This document shows positions 56,260 to 64,000 of a stretch of DNA of 64,000 nt, in pieces. The stretch's first letter is position 1. Each line of letters opens with the position of its first letter. The notes beneath the pieces were generated by a model, which saw only the letters and a list, made by a program, of their open reading frames with translations, did no database searches and was not told where the DNA came from. The DNA is from UBA4416 sp040387555 (GTDB taxonomy: Bacteria; Bacteroidota; Bacteroidia; B-17B0; Aurantibacillaceae). Location of the stretch: the NCBI GenBank assembly GCA_040387555.1, contig JAZKDO010000005.1, positions 248,001 through 312,000 on the forward strand, in the 5' to 3' direction. The translations under genes were made by a program, and so were the position numbers.

Positions 56260-56718
56260 TTATTGCAAACTTAATTTTAGTTTAGGTCCCGTGAAAACAA
56301 ACCCACATTTTTCATAAAAATTAATAGTTCGGTTCCAACGTTCTTCGCTTGGCGCTGTTACATCAATACGTTTCCAATTTCGCTGTTTGCCAATTTCTTT
56401 CATTTTTTCTATAAATGAAGAGCCAATCCCTGAAGATCTGTATTGGGGAATAATAAACATTTCATCCAGTAGGGCATAGGCGCCTCCTGCATAAATTGAT
56501 TGGCTTTCTGTTAGTGTTAATATACCCGTGACCTGATGATCAGGTGTTTTAGCGAGGAAAATTTCCGTTTGAGTAGAATTCAACATATCCTTTAGAAAAT
56601 CTTCAGTTAAAAATTTTATGGATTCTGCTTCCTCACCTAATTCACTATAAAGTTCTTTTAAAAGTAAAAGAATAGAATGAATATCTTTTTGTGCGGCCCT
56701 TTCAATTAAAATATTCAT
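56260..56718 (-). CDS. GNAT-family N-acetyltransferase
   Basis: 152 residues, a single GNAT domain. Motif A contains MFIIPQYRSSGIGSSFIEKM, with the Q/R-x-x-G-x-G coenzyme A pyrophosphate loop RSSGIG, preceded by the acidic Asp-Glu strand (LLDEMFI). The C-terminal NFYEKCGFVFTG is motif B. Cytoplasmic; substrate unknown. It is the second gene of an operon with the MFS transporter (10-bp gap), a pairing common for drug or metabolite resistance, but nothing here identifies the drug. Confidence 0.88.
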   Translation of the reverse strand: MNILIERAAQKDIHSILLLLKELYSELGEEAESIKFLTEDFLKDMLNSTQTEIFLAKTPDHQVTGILTLTESQSIYAGGAYALLDEMFIIPQYRSSGIGSSFIEKMKEIGKQRNWKRIDVTAPSEERWNRTINFYEKCGFVFTGPKLKLSLQ

Positions 56719-56728
56719 GTTAGTATAT

Positions 56729-57979
56729 TTATAGTACGTCCTTATGCATTCGCGCCTTTATTAATTTACTTACTCGGTAAACCATATAGATGGCGATGAG
56801 TGTTAAGATAGTAATTACAATTCCTAAAGTGTTATAGTTTTCCAAAGGACTGTATTTATTTTTTTGAACAACAATCATACCGCCAATTGCTGCCGCTATG
56901 CCACCGGCAATTTGCTGTAACGATGAATTGATGCTCATAAATGCACCACGGTCCTGCATCTTTGGAAGTGCAGTTACTAATGCCATGGAAGGAACCATGC
57001 GACTCATAATACCCATCATCATTAATACATTCAGAAGCATAACGATGGATATATGCACGGGCGTTAAGTTCGTATAGATCAACACAACCACTATTAACCA
57101 TAGAGAAGCGAAAGCAAAAAGTTTTAACTTGTCTATTTTATCGCTGAGCTTTCCTATAATTGGCATAATAATCAGGGTTGCTATGCCTGCTACCATAAAT
57201 AGGAGTGGTAATTGCTCTGGCGTAATGTGAAGGTTATTAATTGCAAAAGCACTGCCCCAGGGCATCATCATAAAACCGCCTAATGAAAGCATCGCCGTTG
57301 CCATAAAACCAATGCGGTATTCTTTTTGCAAGATTGTATGGAGTAGATGATTAAACGCATTTTTATCACTTTTTATTTCAAGGTGTTTTTTGATTGGTTT
57401 TATTTTAACCATGATGGCTAACCAAACTATAAACGCAAGAGCTACAATCATTAAAAATGGTGCTTTCCAATTCCAGATATTGGCAAGGTATAAACTGATG
57501 GGAATTCCAAGTACCTGGCTAGCCCCAAAACCCATTTGCATAAAACCCATCACTCGCCCGCGTTGTTCCAGCAAAAAAAGATCTGCTACAATTGCCATTG
57601 AAATAGATCCTATAACTCCGCCAAATAAACCAGTAACAATTCGTGCCGCAATCAGCATGGGATAAGTTGTTGAGATACTACAAAAAAAAGTACCTAATAT
57701 AAAACCAATATAAAAAAACTGTAGCAATTTTTTACGATCAAAGCGGTCGGCAAATCCTGCGGTTAAAAGACCAGAAAGACCAGCGCTGAAAGCATAGCTG
57801 GAAACAGCAAATCCAAATTGCGTTGTACTCATATCCATTGATTTCATTAATATATCTCCCAATGGCGACATCACCATAAAATCAAGAACAACAGTAAATT
57901 GTGTAAGTGCCAATACGATAATAACTGTGATTTGGTATGAGGAAAATTTTGTGGGTTCTGAAATAGAATTTTGAGACAT
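56729..57979 (-). CDS. MFS transporter (DHA-type, 12 TM)
   Basis: 416 residues with about twelve membrane segments in two halves. The motif A-like loop GFADRFDRKKLLQFF between TM2 and TM3 (D-R-x-x-R/K-K) and GKLSDKIDKLKLF in the second half are typical of drug:H+ antiporter family 1 (DHA1). It resembles multidrug or metabolite exporters; no substrate can be predicted. The first gene of a two-gene minus-strand unit with the GNAT gene. A TAnnTTTG box lies 32 bp upstream. Confidence 0.9.
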   Translation of the reverse strand: MSQNSISEPTKFSSYQITVIIVLALTQFTVVLDFMVMSPLGDILMKSMDMSTTQFGFAVSSYAFSAGLSGLLTAGFADRFDRKKLLQFFYIGFILGTFFCSISTTYPMLIAARIVTGLFGGVIGSISMAIVADLFLLEQRGRVMGFMQMGFGASQVLGIPISLYLANIWNWKAPFLMIVALAFIVWLAIMVKIKPIKKHLEIKSDKNAFNHLLHTILQKEYRIGFMATAMLSLGGFMMMPWGSAFAINNLHITPEQLPLLFMVAGIATLIIMPIIGKLSDKIDKLKLFAFASLWLIVVVLIYTNLTPVHISIVMLLNVLMMMGIMSRMVPSMALVTALPKMQDRGAFMSINSSLQQIAGGIAAAIGGMIVVQKNKYSPLENYNTLGIVITILTLIAIYMVYRVSKLIKARMHKDVL

Positions 57980-58010
57980 ATAATAAATGGTATTTTCTTT
58001 AAGACTGGTT

Positions 58011-58018
58011 CAAAGATA
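58011..58018 (-). promoter_or_regulatory. Putative -7 promoter box for the MFS-GNAT operon
   Basis: Minus strand reads TATCTTTG, exact TAnnTTTG, with a leader of about 25 nt. No TTG at -33. Confidence 0.45.
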
Positions 58019-58261
58019 ACGGTTTATTCCTATCTATAAGAATGAAGCAGCCATGTAGAAATCACCTGTTTGAAAATATGATTTGTATAAACTCTTTTGT
58101 CCAATTAAATACTCAAAAAATACTTTAACTATTCTAAAAAAGAGTTTAGCTAACTTTTTCTGGTTACAAACGAATGTAGAGTAATTTTTTTTATAACGAG
58201 GTTAGTTTTACATCCATACCAGTAGTCATTATAAAAATTAAACTTTAAAAAATAAACGCAT

Positions 58262-58432
58262 ATGTTAAGATGGACAGCTATTTTTTTCGTCATTGCTATT
58301 ATTGCAGCAATTTTTGGATTTACAGGAGTTGCGGAAGGTGCAGCTTCGATTGCTAAAACAATTTTCTTTTTCTTTATCGCCTTAGTTGTTATAACAGCGA
58401 TTTTAGGAGTAACTGTATTCAAAAAGAAATAA
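58262..58432 (+). CDS. DUF1328 (YtjA-type) small membrane protein
   Basis: 56 residues from the ATG at 58262, missed by length cut-offs. The sequence is MLRWTAIFFVIAIIAAIFGF, then TGVAEGAASIAKTIFFFFIA, then a second hydrophobic stretch. It is a textbook DUF1328 protein with two membrane helices and the conserved GxxGxAxGA region. Family members are often stress-induced. It opens a same-strand run of envelope and stress genes to 62894. Confidence 0.9.
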   Translation: MLRWTAIFFVIAIIAAIFGFTGVAEGAASIAKTIFFFFIALVVITAILGVTVFKKK

Positions 58433-58514
58433 AAATGTATTAAGCAAAAGCGTTAAATGTCTCCTTTACGAATGTCTGTTTCGGTGTCAAATTAAATTAC
58501 TTTAAAAATTAGAG

Positions 58515-58958
58515 ATGAAAATTCAAAAAAAAATAAACAATATATTTTTCTGTATCATAATAATGATTTCAGGCTTTGTTTTTAATGAATTGAAAGCTCA
58601 AAGTGATTCTGGTCAGGTAAGAATGCAGGATTGCTGCATGATGAAAGAGGGTAAAATGATGCACATTAAAGGTGGAAAAATGGAAACGCTCGAGAGGGAT
58701 ATGACCATGAAAAATGGAACTAAGTGCATGGCAAATGGTGAATGCATTACCCTGCAGGGCGAGAAGATGATGGTAAAAGAAGGTGAGTGTGTGGATATGC
58801 AAGGGAGAATTACAGATTGCAGTAGCCTTAGAAAAACTGATACAAATGAAAAAAGCAAAACTACTATTTTGTATACGTGCCCTAAGCACCCTGAGATTGA
58901 AGATGATCAACCCGGTATTTGCCCAAAGTGTGGAACAATATTAGTTGAGAGAAAATAA
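58515..58958 (+). CDS. Secreted Cys/Met-rich protein: DUF6799-like repeats plus heavy-metal-binding domain
   Basis: 147 residues with signal peptide (ending NELKAQ). The middle contains two to three repeats of the pattern C-M-M-K-x-G-K-M-M and GECITLQGEKMMVKEGECV (DUF6799-like), rich in Cys and Met, suitable for copper or other soft metals. The last ~30 residues have the motif YTCPKHPEIEDDQPGICPKCG (TCPxHPEI...PGxCPxCG), the heavy-metal-binding domain found at the N-terminus of copper exporters. It is probably periplasmic or outer-membrane and metal-sequestering. No efflux genes adjoin. Confidence 0.78.
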   Translation: MKIQKKINNIFFCIIIMISGFVFNELKAQSDSGQVRMQDCCMMKEGKMMHIKGGKMETLERDMTMKNGTKCMANGECITLQGEKMMVKEGECVDMQGRITDCSSLRKTDTNEKSKTTILYTCPKHPEIEDDQPGICPKCGTILVERK

Positions 58959-59029
58959 AGAACTTTTATTAAGATAAATAGAACAACGATTTTAATACGT
59001 AAAACTAATTTAATAATTAATATATACCA

Positions 59030-59680
59030 ATGGCAACAAAAACAAAACCTAAAAAAAAGGCGTTAACTAAAAAAGCACCTTCAAAAAAAGCAGCAGCTAA
59101 GAAGTCCCCAGCTAAAAAGACAGCAGCCAAAAAGGCTCCCACTAAAGGCGTAGCCAAAAAGCAAGTTGGTGTAAAAACAAAACCAGATGCAGCGAAGGGT
59201 CTTCGTGACTTATTTGAAAATGAGTTAAAAGATATTTATTGGGCGGAAAAAGCTTTAACAAAAGCTATACCTAAAATGATCAAGAATGCTTCATCCGAAG
59301 AATTAGTTGATGCACTTAACGATCATTTGGCTGTAACTGAAGAGCAGGTTACGCGCCTGGAGGAGGTTTTTGAAACCATAGGAATGAAACCACAGGCAAA
59401 AAAATGTGAAGCTATGGCAGGTCTTATTAAAGAGGCTGAGGAAATTATGGCTGAAACTGAAAAGGGTGATGTAAGAGATGCAGCCATCATTTTAGCCGGA
59501 CAAAAAGTGGAGCATTATGAGATTGCAACATACGGTACTTTATGTGCATTTGCCAGAATATTAGGCGAAGATAAAGCAGCATCACTTTTACATGATACGT
59601 TAGAGGAAGAAAAAGAAGCTGATGGTAAATTAACAGAGATTGCTGAATCAGCTATTAATATTGAGGCTATGGCCGACTAA
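59030..59680 (+). CDS. DUF892 (YciF/YciE-type) ferritin-like protein with histone H1-like lysine/alanine tail
   Basis: 216 residues in two parts. Residues 1-~48 are a KKA/PAKK-type tail (SKKAAAKKSPAKKTAAKKAP) like that of eukaryotic H1 or bacterial Hc1/HU tails. Residues ~52-212 are a DUF892 four-helix bundle with ferritin-like acidic positions: LRDLFENELKDIYWAEKAL, NDHLAVTEEQVTRLEEVFE, VEHYEIATYGTL and DTLEEEKEADGKL carry the expected Glu/His. YciF/YciE proteins are stress-induced and may store or bind iron. The basic tail suggests binding to DNA, comparable to the role of Dps, but this is inference. Cytoplasmic. Confidence 0.85.
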   Translation: MATKTKPKKKALTKKAPSKKAAAKKSPAKKTAAKKAPTKGVAKKQVGVKTKPDAAKGLRDLFENELKDIYWAEKALTKAIPKMIKNASSEELVDALNDHLAVTEEQVTRLEEVFETIGMKPQAKKCEAMAGLIKEAEEIMAETEKGDVRDAAIILAGQKVEHYEIATYGTLCAFARILGEDKAASLLHDTLEEEKEADGKLTEIAESAINIEAMAD

Positions 59681-59747
59681 TAGATTAAAAATAGAAACAC
59701 GAATAATTAAAAATAAATCAAATAATAACAATTAAAAAACAAAAAAC

Positions 59748-60059
59748 ATGAGCACAGGAAAAGTTTTATTAGGAGTATTAGCAGGCGCTGCGGTAGGTGC
59801 TGCATTAGGTATTTTATTTGCACCGGACAAAGGTTCGAACACGCGTGCAAAATTATCTAAAACTGGTGAAGACTACATCGAAGATTTGAAAAACAAATTC
59901 GCTGAGTTGATGGAAAGTGGCCAGGAAACAATTTCAAACGCTAAAAGCAGCGCTGAAGATTTAATGGAAAAAGGTAGATCAAAAGCTCAGGAAGTAAAGT
60001 CTGACGTGCGCACTGCAATCAGCTCTACAACATCTGGAACTACTCACAACCACGCATAA
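59748..60059 (+). CDS. YtxH-domain protein
   Basis: 103 residues. A short N-terminal membrane segment rich in Gly/Ala (VLLGVLAGAAVGAALGILFAPDKGSNTR) is followed by an amphipathic helical part with KTGEDYIEDLKNKFAELMESG and EDLMEKGRSKAQEVKSD. This is the typical YtxH architecture, with the LFAPxKGxxTR motif. YtxH proteins are stress-induced in Firmicutes; their function is unknown. It is in a run of five same-strand genes with short gaps. Confidence 0.88.
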   Translation: MSTGKVLLGVLAGAAVGAALGILFAPDKGSNTRAKLSKTGEDYIEDLKNKFAELMESGQETISNAKSSAEDLMEKGRSKAQEVKSDVRTAISSTTSGTTHNHA

Positions 60060-60100
60060 GCAGGGTTAAACAAATCAATTACAATTTTAAAACAAAAATC

Positions 60101-60454
60101 ATGGAAGAAAAAGCAACGCTAATTGGATCTCTGGTCGAAAAGACTGAAGACTACGCAAAAACAAGCATCGAATTGTTAAAGTTAAAGGCTTTGGATAAGT
60201 CAACTAGCGCTATATCCTCTTTAGCATCTATTGTCATCATTTTAATTTCATCTTTGTTTATTATCTCGATGATTAATATAGGTGTTGCATTGTGGATCAG
60301 CGCGCTAATGGATAATTCGTACAGTGGTTTTTTTATCGTTGCACTCTTCTATGCAGTTTTATCAGTTGTATTGTACGTCTTTAGAGAAGACATTGTTAAA
60401 ACACCTATTAGTAATCGCATTATAACTCACATCCGAAAGGAAAAGCAAATTTAG
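60101..60454 (+). CDS. Phage holin III-like (DUF1469-type) membrane protein
   Basis: 117 residues with two hydrophobic segments (ASIVIILISSLFIISMINIGVALWI and SGFFIVALFYAVLSVVLYVF) and an amphipathic N-terminal helix (EDYAKTSIELLKLKAL). This matches the DUF1469/Act-holin III architecture, often found next to YtxH or other stress genes in Bacteroidota. A lytic role is not implied; such genes are chromosomal and co-inherited with envelope stress proteins. Two bases separate it from the next gene. Confidence 0.75.
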   Translation: MEEKATLIGSLVEKTEDYAKTSIELLKLKALDKSTSAISSLASIVIILISSLFIISMINIGVALWISALMDNSYSGFFIVALFYAVLSVVLYVFREDIVKTPISNRIITHIRKEKQI

Positions 60455-60456
60455 TC

Positions 60457-60867
60457 ATGAAGAAAGAAACTGCAATGGATGTTCTACGAAAAGACATCGT
60501 TAAATTAGAAGCAAGACAGAGTGAAGATTTGCATATTCTAAAAGAACAAGTGCATGCAACCTACGAGAGTCTTAAGCCAGCGAATCTTATTAAAGGAATT
60601 TTTAAAAGTGCAACTGAATCACCAGAACTTGCTACAGGTTTTTCAAAGGCCGCTATGGGGGTAACCTCAGGTCATCTGATAAAAAAATTAATATTTGGGT
60701 CATCTCATAATCCAATTAAAAGGATGGTTGGAGCTGCAATTCAGGCCGTTGTTACAAATGTTGTAAGCAATAATTCTGAAAAAATTACTGATACAGGAAA
60801 AAATATCTTTAATGTAATCAAGTCATTTATAACAAAAAAGAAGGAGCCTGTACATGTTGAATTTTAA
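60457..60867 (+). CDS. Hypothetical protein, 136 residues, coupled to the holin-like gene
   Basis: I do not recognise the family. The N-terminal ~50 residues are charged and coiled-coil-like (LRKDIVKLEARQSEDLHILKEQVHATYESL), and the centre has weakly hydrophobic stretches (LIKKLIFGSSHNPIKRMVGAAIQAVVTNVV) that may associate with membrane. The gene starts 2 bp after the preceding stop and shares its promoter. It is probably an accessory to the YtxH/holin-like pair. Confidence 0.65.
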   Translation: MKKETAMDVLRKDIVKLEARQSEDLHILKEQVHATYESLKPANLIKGIFKSATESPELATGFSKAAMGVTSGHLIKKLIFGSSHNPIKRMVGAAIQAVVTNVVSNNSEKITDTGKNIFNVIKSFITKKKEPVHVEF

Positions 60868-60910
60868 ATGTTATCAGGTTTGATGTTAATTGGATAGATA
60901 ATGACCTCCT

Positions 60911-61816
60911 ATGATGAATCGGTTAAAAATAATTTGGAGCTTGTTGAAGAAGGCTACAAAAAAATGGTGGGATAGAGATCCTTTTAAGGAAAGCGCTGCG
61001 ATAGCTTATAATGCTATATTTTCTTTACCCGGTTTATTAGTTGTAGTAGTTACATTAGCCGGTTATTTTTTCGGTCAGGAAGCGGTCAGTGGTAAATTAC
61101 ATCAACAAATGACTGGTATGATGGGAGCAGAAACTGCCGATCAGATTCAAAAGATGATCATCGCAGCAAATAAAACCAGGGAATCTATTTGGGCAGCAAT
61201 CATTGGAGTTATTACAATTATTATTGGCGCAACCGGAGTATTTGTTCAGTTGCAAAAATCTTTGAATAATATTTGGGATGTTAAAGTCAGCGAAAAAAAA
61301 TCTGGAATTTTTATTTTTTTGAGAACAAGACTTTTCTCTTTTGGTCTGATTATGTCTATTGCTTTCCTTCTTTTAGTGTCATTAGTCTTATCTTCTGTAT
61401 TATCAGCTCTTGGAGGCTGGATTTCCGGGAACAAATCCGAGTCTTTATTAATTCTTTTCAAAATATTAAATTTTATAATTTCACTTGCAATTATCACGGT
61501 ATTATTTGCATTAATGTTTAAAATATTACCTGATGTAAAAAATAAATGGCAATGCATTTGGATAGGTGCTTTTTTAACAGCCTTATTATTTGTAGTTGGT
61601 AAATCTGCATTAGGGCTTTACTTTGGGAAAGCTGAACCTGGCTCTGGTTATGGCGCTGCGGGTTCTATAATTCTAATATTATTGTGGGCTTCTTATTCTT
61701 CTATGATTGTTTTTTTCGGAGCAGAATTTACCAAAGTTTATTCCGATTATTATTACGGCGAACTTTCACCAGCAGAAAATGCTGAGAAAAAATCCAATCA
61801 TGAATCCAATAGATAA
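60911..61816 (+). CDS. YihY/BrkB family inner-membrane protein
   Basis: 301 residues with six predicted membrane segments. The N-terminal KWWDRDPFKESAAIAYNAIFSLPGLL and the C-terminal GSGYGAAGSIILILLWASYSSMIVFFGAEFTKVY are the two conserved signatures of the family. Two ATGs (60911, 60914) are usable starts. It was once called ribonuclease BN by mistake. Function is debated: suggested roles are in envelope integrity or stress tolerance. The AI-2E permease gene starts 16 bp before its stop. Confidence 0.92.
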   Translation: MMNRLKIIWSLLKKATKKWWDRDPFKESAAIAYNAIFSLPGLLVVVVTLAGYFFGQEAVSGKLHQQMTGMMGAETADQIQKMIIAANKTRESIWAAIIGVITIIIGATGVFVQLQKSLNNIWDVKVSEKKSGIFIFLRTRLFSFGLIMSIAFLLLVSLVLSSVLSALGGWISGNKSESLLILFKILNFIISLAIITVLFALMFKILPDVKNKWQCIWIGAFLTALLFVVGKSALGLYFGKAEPGSGYGAAGSIILILLWASYSSMIVFFGAEFTKVYSDYYYGELSPAENAEKKSNHESNR

Positions 61817-62894
61817 AACTACTTGCTATCCCTTTTATTTTAAGGTATCCCATATTCTTATCGGCATCATTGGTTTTGTTTTTATCATGGCCATTGGGCA
61901 AAGTATCATTGTCCCATTAATTTTTGCAATGATCATTGCAATCCTGCTGAACCCATTGGTTAATTTTTTAACAAGAAAAAAAATTAATCGTATTCTGTCC
62001 ATAACCATCGCCTTGATCCTTGCCTTACTATTTACTTTAGGATTGATTTATTTCATCGCTTCACAGCTAGCAATGTTTTCGGAGGCACTTCCGCAACTTA
62101 AACAAAAATTCCTGGCAATGTTTAATCAGGCAGAGCTTTGGGTTTCAAAACGATTAAATATCAGCACAACAAAAATTGATGATTGGATTAATACGCAAAA
62201 GAAGGAAGGAATGAATAATTCTACTTCAATGATAGGTGAAACATTAAGTACTGTAGGAGGATTATTTGTTATGATTTTTTTGATACCGGTTTATGTGTTC
62301 TTATTATTGTTTTATAAACCACTCTTACTTGAATTTATTCATAAAATATTTCCTTTAAATAAGGATAGTACAGTGAATGAAGTACTCACAGAAGTAAAAG
62401 CACTTATTCAGAGTTACCTGGTTGGTTTAATGATTGAAGCCGCGATTGTTACCACTTTAAATACGTGCGGGCTTTTATTAATTGGCATTGATTATGCCAT
62501 TCTGATTGGTATTATAGGAGCAATTCTCAATCTTATACCTTACATTGGAGGTATAGTTGCTACCTTATTGCCAATTACATTAGCATTAGCAACTAAAGAG
62601 CCTGTGCATGCATTGTATGTTCTTATTTTGTATTGTTCAGTTCAGCTTATCGACAATAATTTTATTGTGCCAAAAATTGTAGCGTCAAAAGTTAAAATAA
62701 ACGCCTTAGTGTCTATTGTGATCGTACTTGTAGGTGGAGCGTTATGGGGCGTCGCCGGTATGTTCCTTTCTTTACCTTTGATTGCGATCTTCAAGGTTAT
62801 ATGCGATAGAATTGAGCCATTAAAACCTATTGGATTTCTTCTTGGAGATAATATGCCGGATGTCACCATATTTAGAAAAAGAAAAAGAGTATAG
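61800..62894 (+). CDS. AI-2E family transporter (PerM/TqsA-like permease)
   Basis: 364 residues from the ATG at 61800; the frame is open back to 61707 inside the YihY gene, but the overlap would be too large and the conserved part begins at FYFKVSHILIG. Eight or so membrane segments with the family core GLMIEAAIVTTLNTCGLLLIGIDYAILIGIIGAILNLIPYIGGIV and the C-terminal IVLVGGALWGVAGMFLSLPLIAI. Such proteins export small molecules, Na+/H+ or signalling furanones; the name AI-2E is historical. It overlaps the YihY gene by 17 bp and is the last of the stress-gene run. Confidence 0.92.
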   Translation: MNPIDKTTCYPFYFKVSHILIGIIGFVFIMAIGQSIIVPLIFAMIIAILLNPLVNFLTRKKINRILSITIALILALLFTLGLIYFIASQLAMFSEALPQLKQKFLAMFNQAELWVSKRLNISTTKIDDWINTQKKEGMNNSTSMIGETLSTVGGLFVMIFLIPVYVFLLLFYKPLLLEFIHKIFPLNKDSTVNEVLTEVKALIQSYLVGLMIEAAIVTTLNTCGLLLIGIDYAILIGIIGAILNLIPYIGGIVATLLPITLALATKEPVHALYVLILYCSVQLIDNNFIVPKIVASKVKINALVSIVIVLVGGALWGVAGMFLSLPLIAIFKVICDRIEPLKPIGFLLGDNMPDVTIFRKRKRV

Positions 62895-63008
62895 TTTATA
62901 TAAACAATTATATTTTTTGAGTTTTACCGTTCATCATGATCCTTTTGGCGAATAGAAGCTGTTTCCTCTCGTTAGAATTCTATTTTTGGTTAACTAAAAA
63001 TTAAGATC

Positions 63009-63866
63009 ATGGATCTATCGCTCAAGATTGATACTATTGAAACTATAAATACCGAAAAATTTAATCGGTTTTATTTTAAAACTCAAAAGCCTGTAGTAAT
63101 AAAAGGGCTATCCAAAAACACCGAGGCTGCTAAAAAATGGTCGATCACTTATTTTAAAGAAAGACTGGGCGATGTTGTGGTTGATGTTTATGATAACGGC
63201 AATACAAAAAGTGCTAAGTCGGCTTTCACAGTTCCAGACCTTAAAATGAAATTTGGCGACTACCTTGATATTTTAGCGAAAAACGAACATACTGACCTTA
63301 GGATTTTTTTGTTTGATCTTTTTAAATATGATGCAGGATTAAAAAAAGATTTCCCTTGTCCGGAGTTATTTCGCGGAATGTTAGATAACATTGGTCACAT
63401 GTTTTTTGGAGGCAAGGACACCACTGTTAGAATACATTATGACATTGATATGTCAAATGTATTACATACTCATTTTGGAGGAAGGAAGCGAGTAGTTTTG
63501 ATTGCCCCTGAATATTCCACATTTTTGTACTGCTTGCCTCTAAATACCTATTCTTTAATTGATCCGGATAAACCAGATTATCAAAAATATCCGGGCTTAA
63601 GTTATGTAAAGGGATATGATTTTATTTTGGAACCGGGAGATTCTCTTTTTATGCCTAGTGGTTATTGGCATTATATGACATATCTTGAAAGTAGTTTTTC
63701 AGTTAGTTACAGGAGAATAGGACCTACGGTGCAAGCTCCTTTGCAAGGGATAATGAATTTAGGTTTATATATGCCTGCTGATAAGTTATTAAATAAAGTA
63801 ATGGATGATAAATGGTTAACCATCAAGCAACAAATTGCCGAAAAAAGAATTAACAGATATTTTTAA
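63009..63866 (+). CDS. JmjC/cupin-like 2-oxoglutarate-dependent dioxygenase
   Basis: 285 residues, cupin_8/JmjC-type fold. The Fe(II) triad is H-x-D...H: His143 and Asp145 in RIHYDIDMSNVLH, and His221 in PSGYWHYMTY. The Arg or Lys for 2-oxoglutarate would be in the GGRKRVVLIAP strand. The N-terminal PVVIKGLSKNTEAAKKW is the usual first strand of the family (PVVIRG...). Family members hydroxylate proteins or small molecules; the target is unknown. It has its own upstream space of 114 bp after the AI-2E gene. No signal peptide. Confidence 0.9.
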   Translation: MDLSLKIDTIETINTEKFNRFYFKTQKPVVIKGLSKNTEAAKKWSITYFKERLGDVVVDVYDNGNTKSAKSAFTVPDLKMKFGDYLDILAKNEHTDLRIFLFDLFKYDAGLKKDFPCPELFRGMLDNIGHMFFGGKDTTVRIHYDIDMSNVLHTHFGGRKRVVLIAPEYSTFLYCLPLNTYSLIDPDKPDYQKYPGLSYVKGYDFILEPGDSLFMPSGYWHYMTYLESSFSVSYRRIGPTVQAPLQGIMNLGLYMPADKLLNKVMDDKWLTIKQQIAEKRINRYF

Positions 63867-63936
63867 AACGGTTTGTCTTTTTTGATCTGTTTATTATCAA
63901 GGCTAATAGGTATTTAACCCATAACAGTATTAAATA

Positions 63937-64000
63937 TTAATCTCTTTTCTTTAGCCATTGTGTTACTGCCGGTGCCAGTTCTTTTTGGGATTTACCCCCA
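63937..64000 (-). CDS. C-terminal 20 codons of a gene that runs off the window
   Basis: On the minus strand the last bases read GGKSQKELAPAVTQWLKKRD then TAA at 63937-63939. The helical, charged C-terminus looks like coding sequence, with the remainder beyond 64000. Family not identifiable from 20 residues. Convergent with the dioxygenase gene. Confidence 0.45.
   Translation of the reverse strand, partial: GGKSQKELAPAVTQWLKKRD

Noticed and set aside
58955..58985. Hairpin after the Cys/Met-rich gene
   Set aside because: Only a short A/T-rich AATAAAAGTTC-type inverted match, consistent with chance in AT-rich DNA.
60101..60454. Prophage holin indicating a phage remnant
   Set aside because: Neighbours are chromosomal stress genes; there is no endolysin, capsid or integrase, and this holin III-like family is commonly chromosomal.
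62894..62905. GTTTATATAAAC perfect palindrome after the AI-2E gene as a terminator
   Set aside because: Stem is almost entirely A/T and the T run is 5-10 bases away, so it is too weak to call.

Overview
The window is a 64 kb piece of a Bacteroidota chromosome. The supporting evidence is an AT-rich base composition, several secreted proteins with type IX secretion system (T9SS) C-terminal domains of both the type A (FPNP...) and gliding-associated type B (IPNVFTPNGD...) kinds, families largely confined to this phylum (DUF5686, peptidase M49 with a lipoprotein signal, DUF3575-like barrels), weak Shine-Dalgarno sequences, and -7 promoter boxes of the Bacteroidota form TAnnTTTG. Several genes begin with TTG or GTG. 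I cannot place it below phylum from sequence alone. I see no rRNA, tRNA, CRISPR array, transposase or prophage.

Layout. 1-9.4 kb: exported and envelope proteins (DPP III lipoprotein, a Ycf48-like propeller with a T9SS tail, a DUF3575-like barrel, a DUF5686 barrel) plus a two-gene flavin reductase / FAD oxidoreductase operon. 9.5-16 kb: lptB, an Nramp metal transporter fused to a universal stress domain, a GT4 glycosyltransferase overlapping a DUF2779 nuclease-like gene, and an Omp85-type barrel. 16-24.4 kb: a 907-residue protein made of two fused D-Ala-D-Ala ligase units, a small conserved-looking hypothetical, a polyprenyl synthase with a MORN-type lipoprotein, and two tandem paralogous helical-repeat proteins. 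24.4-31.2 kb: an M1 aminopeptidase with a T9SS tail, three tandem copies of a 120 bp palindromic element, pabB, and a glycine-rich T9SS protein.

31.2-51.2 kb is the most unusual part: a decayed type B adhesin relic, a 3352-residue and a 2697-residue type B T9SS protein on the minus strand, and a small secreted protein between them. The two giants share homologous PKD and CHU_C C-termini and carry long arrays of Ig/PKD-like repeats with exact DNA periods (264, 243, 216 bp). One of them has a 300-residue glycine-rich segment containing GGC/CCG microsatellites. No PorP/SprF-type partner gene lies beside them.

51.6-58 kb: a small SET-domain protein, another T9SS type A protein, a SCO/TlpA thiol-redox pair divergent from a KirBac-type K+ channel, and an MFS/GNAT pair. 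58.2-62.9 kb: a same-strand run of small envelope and stress proteins (DUF1328, a Cys/Met-rich metal-binding protein, a ferritin-like DUF892 protein with a histone-H1-like tail, YtxH, a holin-III-like membrane protein, an unknown, YihY/BrkB, AI-2E permease) that looks like one stress regulon. The window ends with a JmjC/cupin-like dioxygenase and the last 20 codons of a minus-strand gene.
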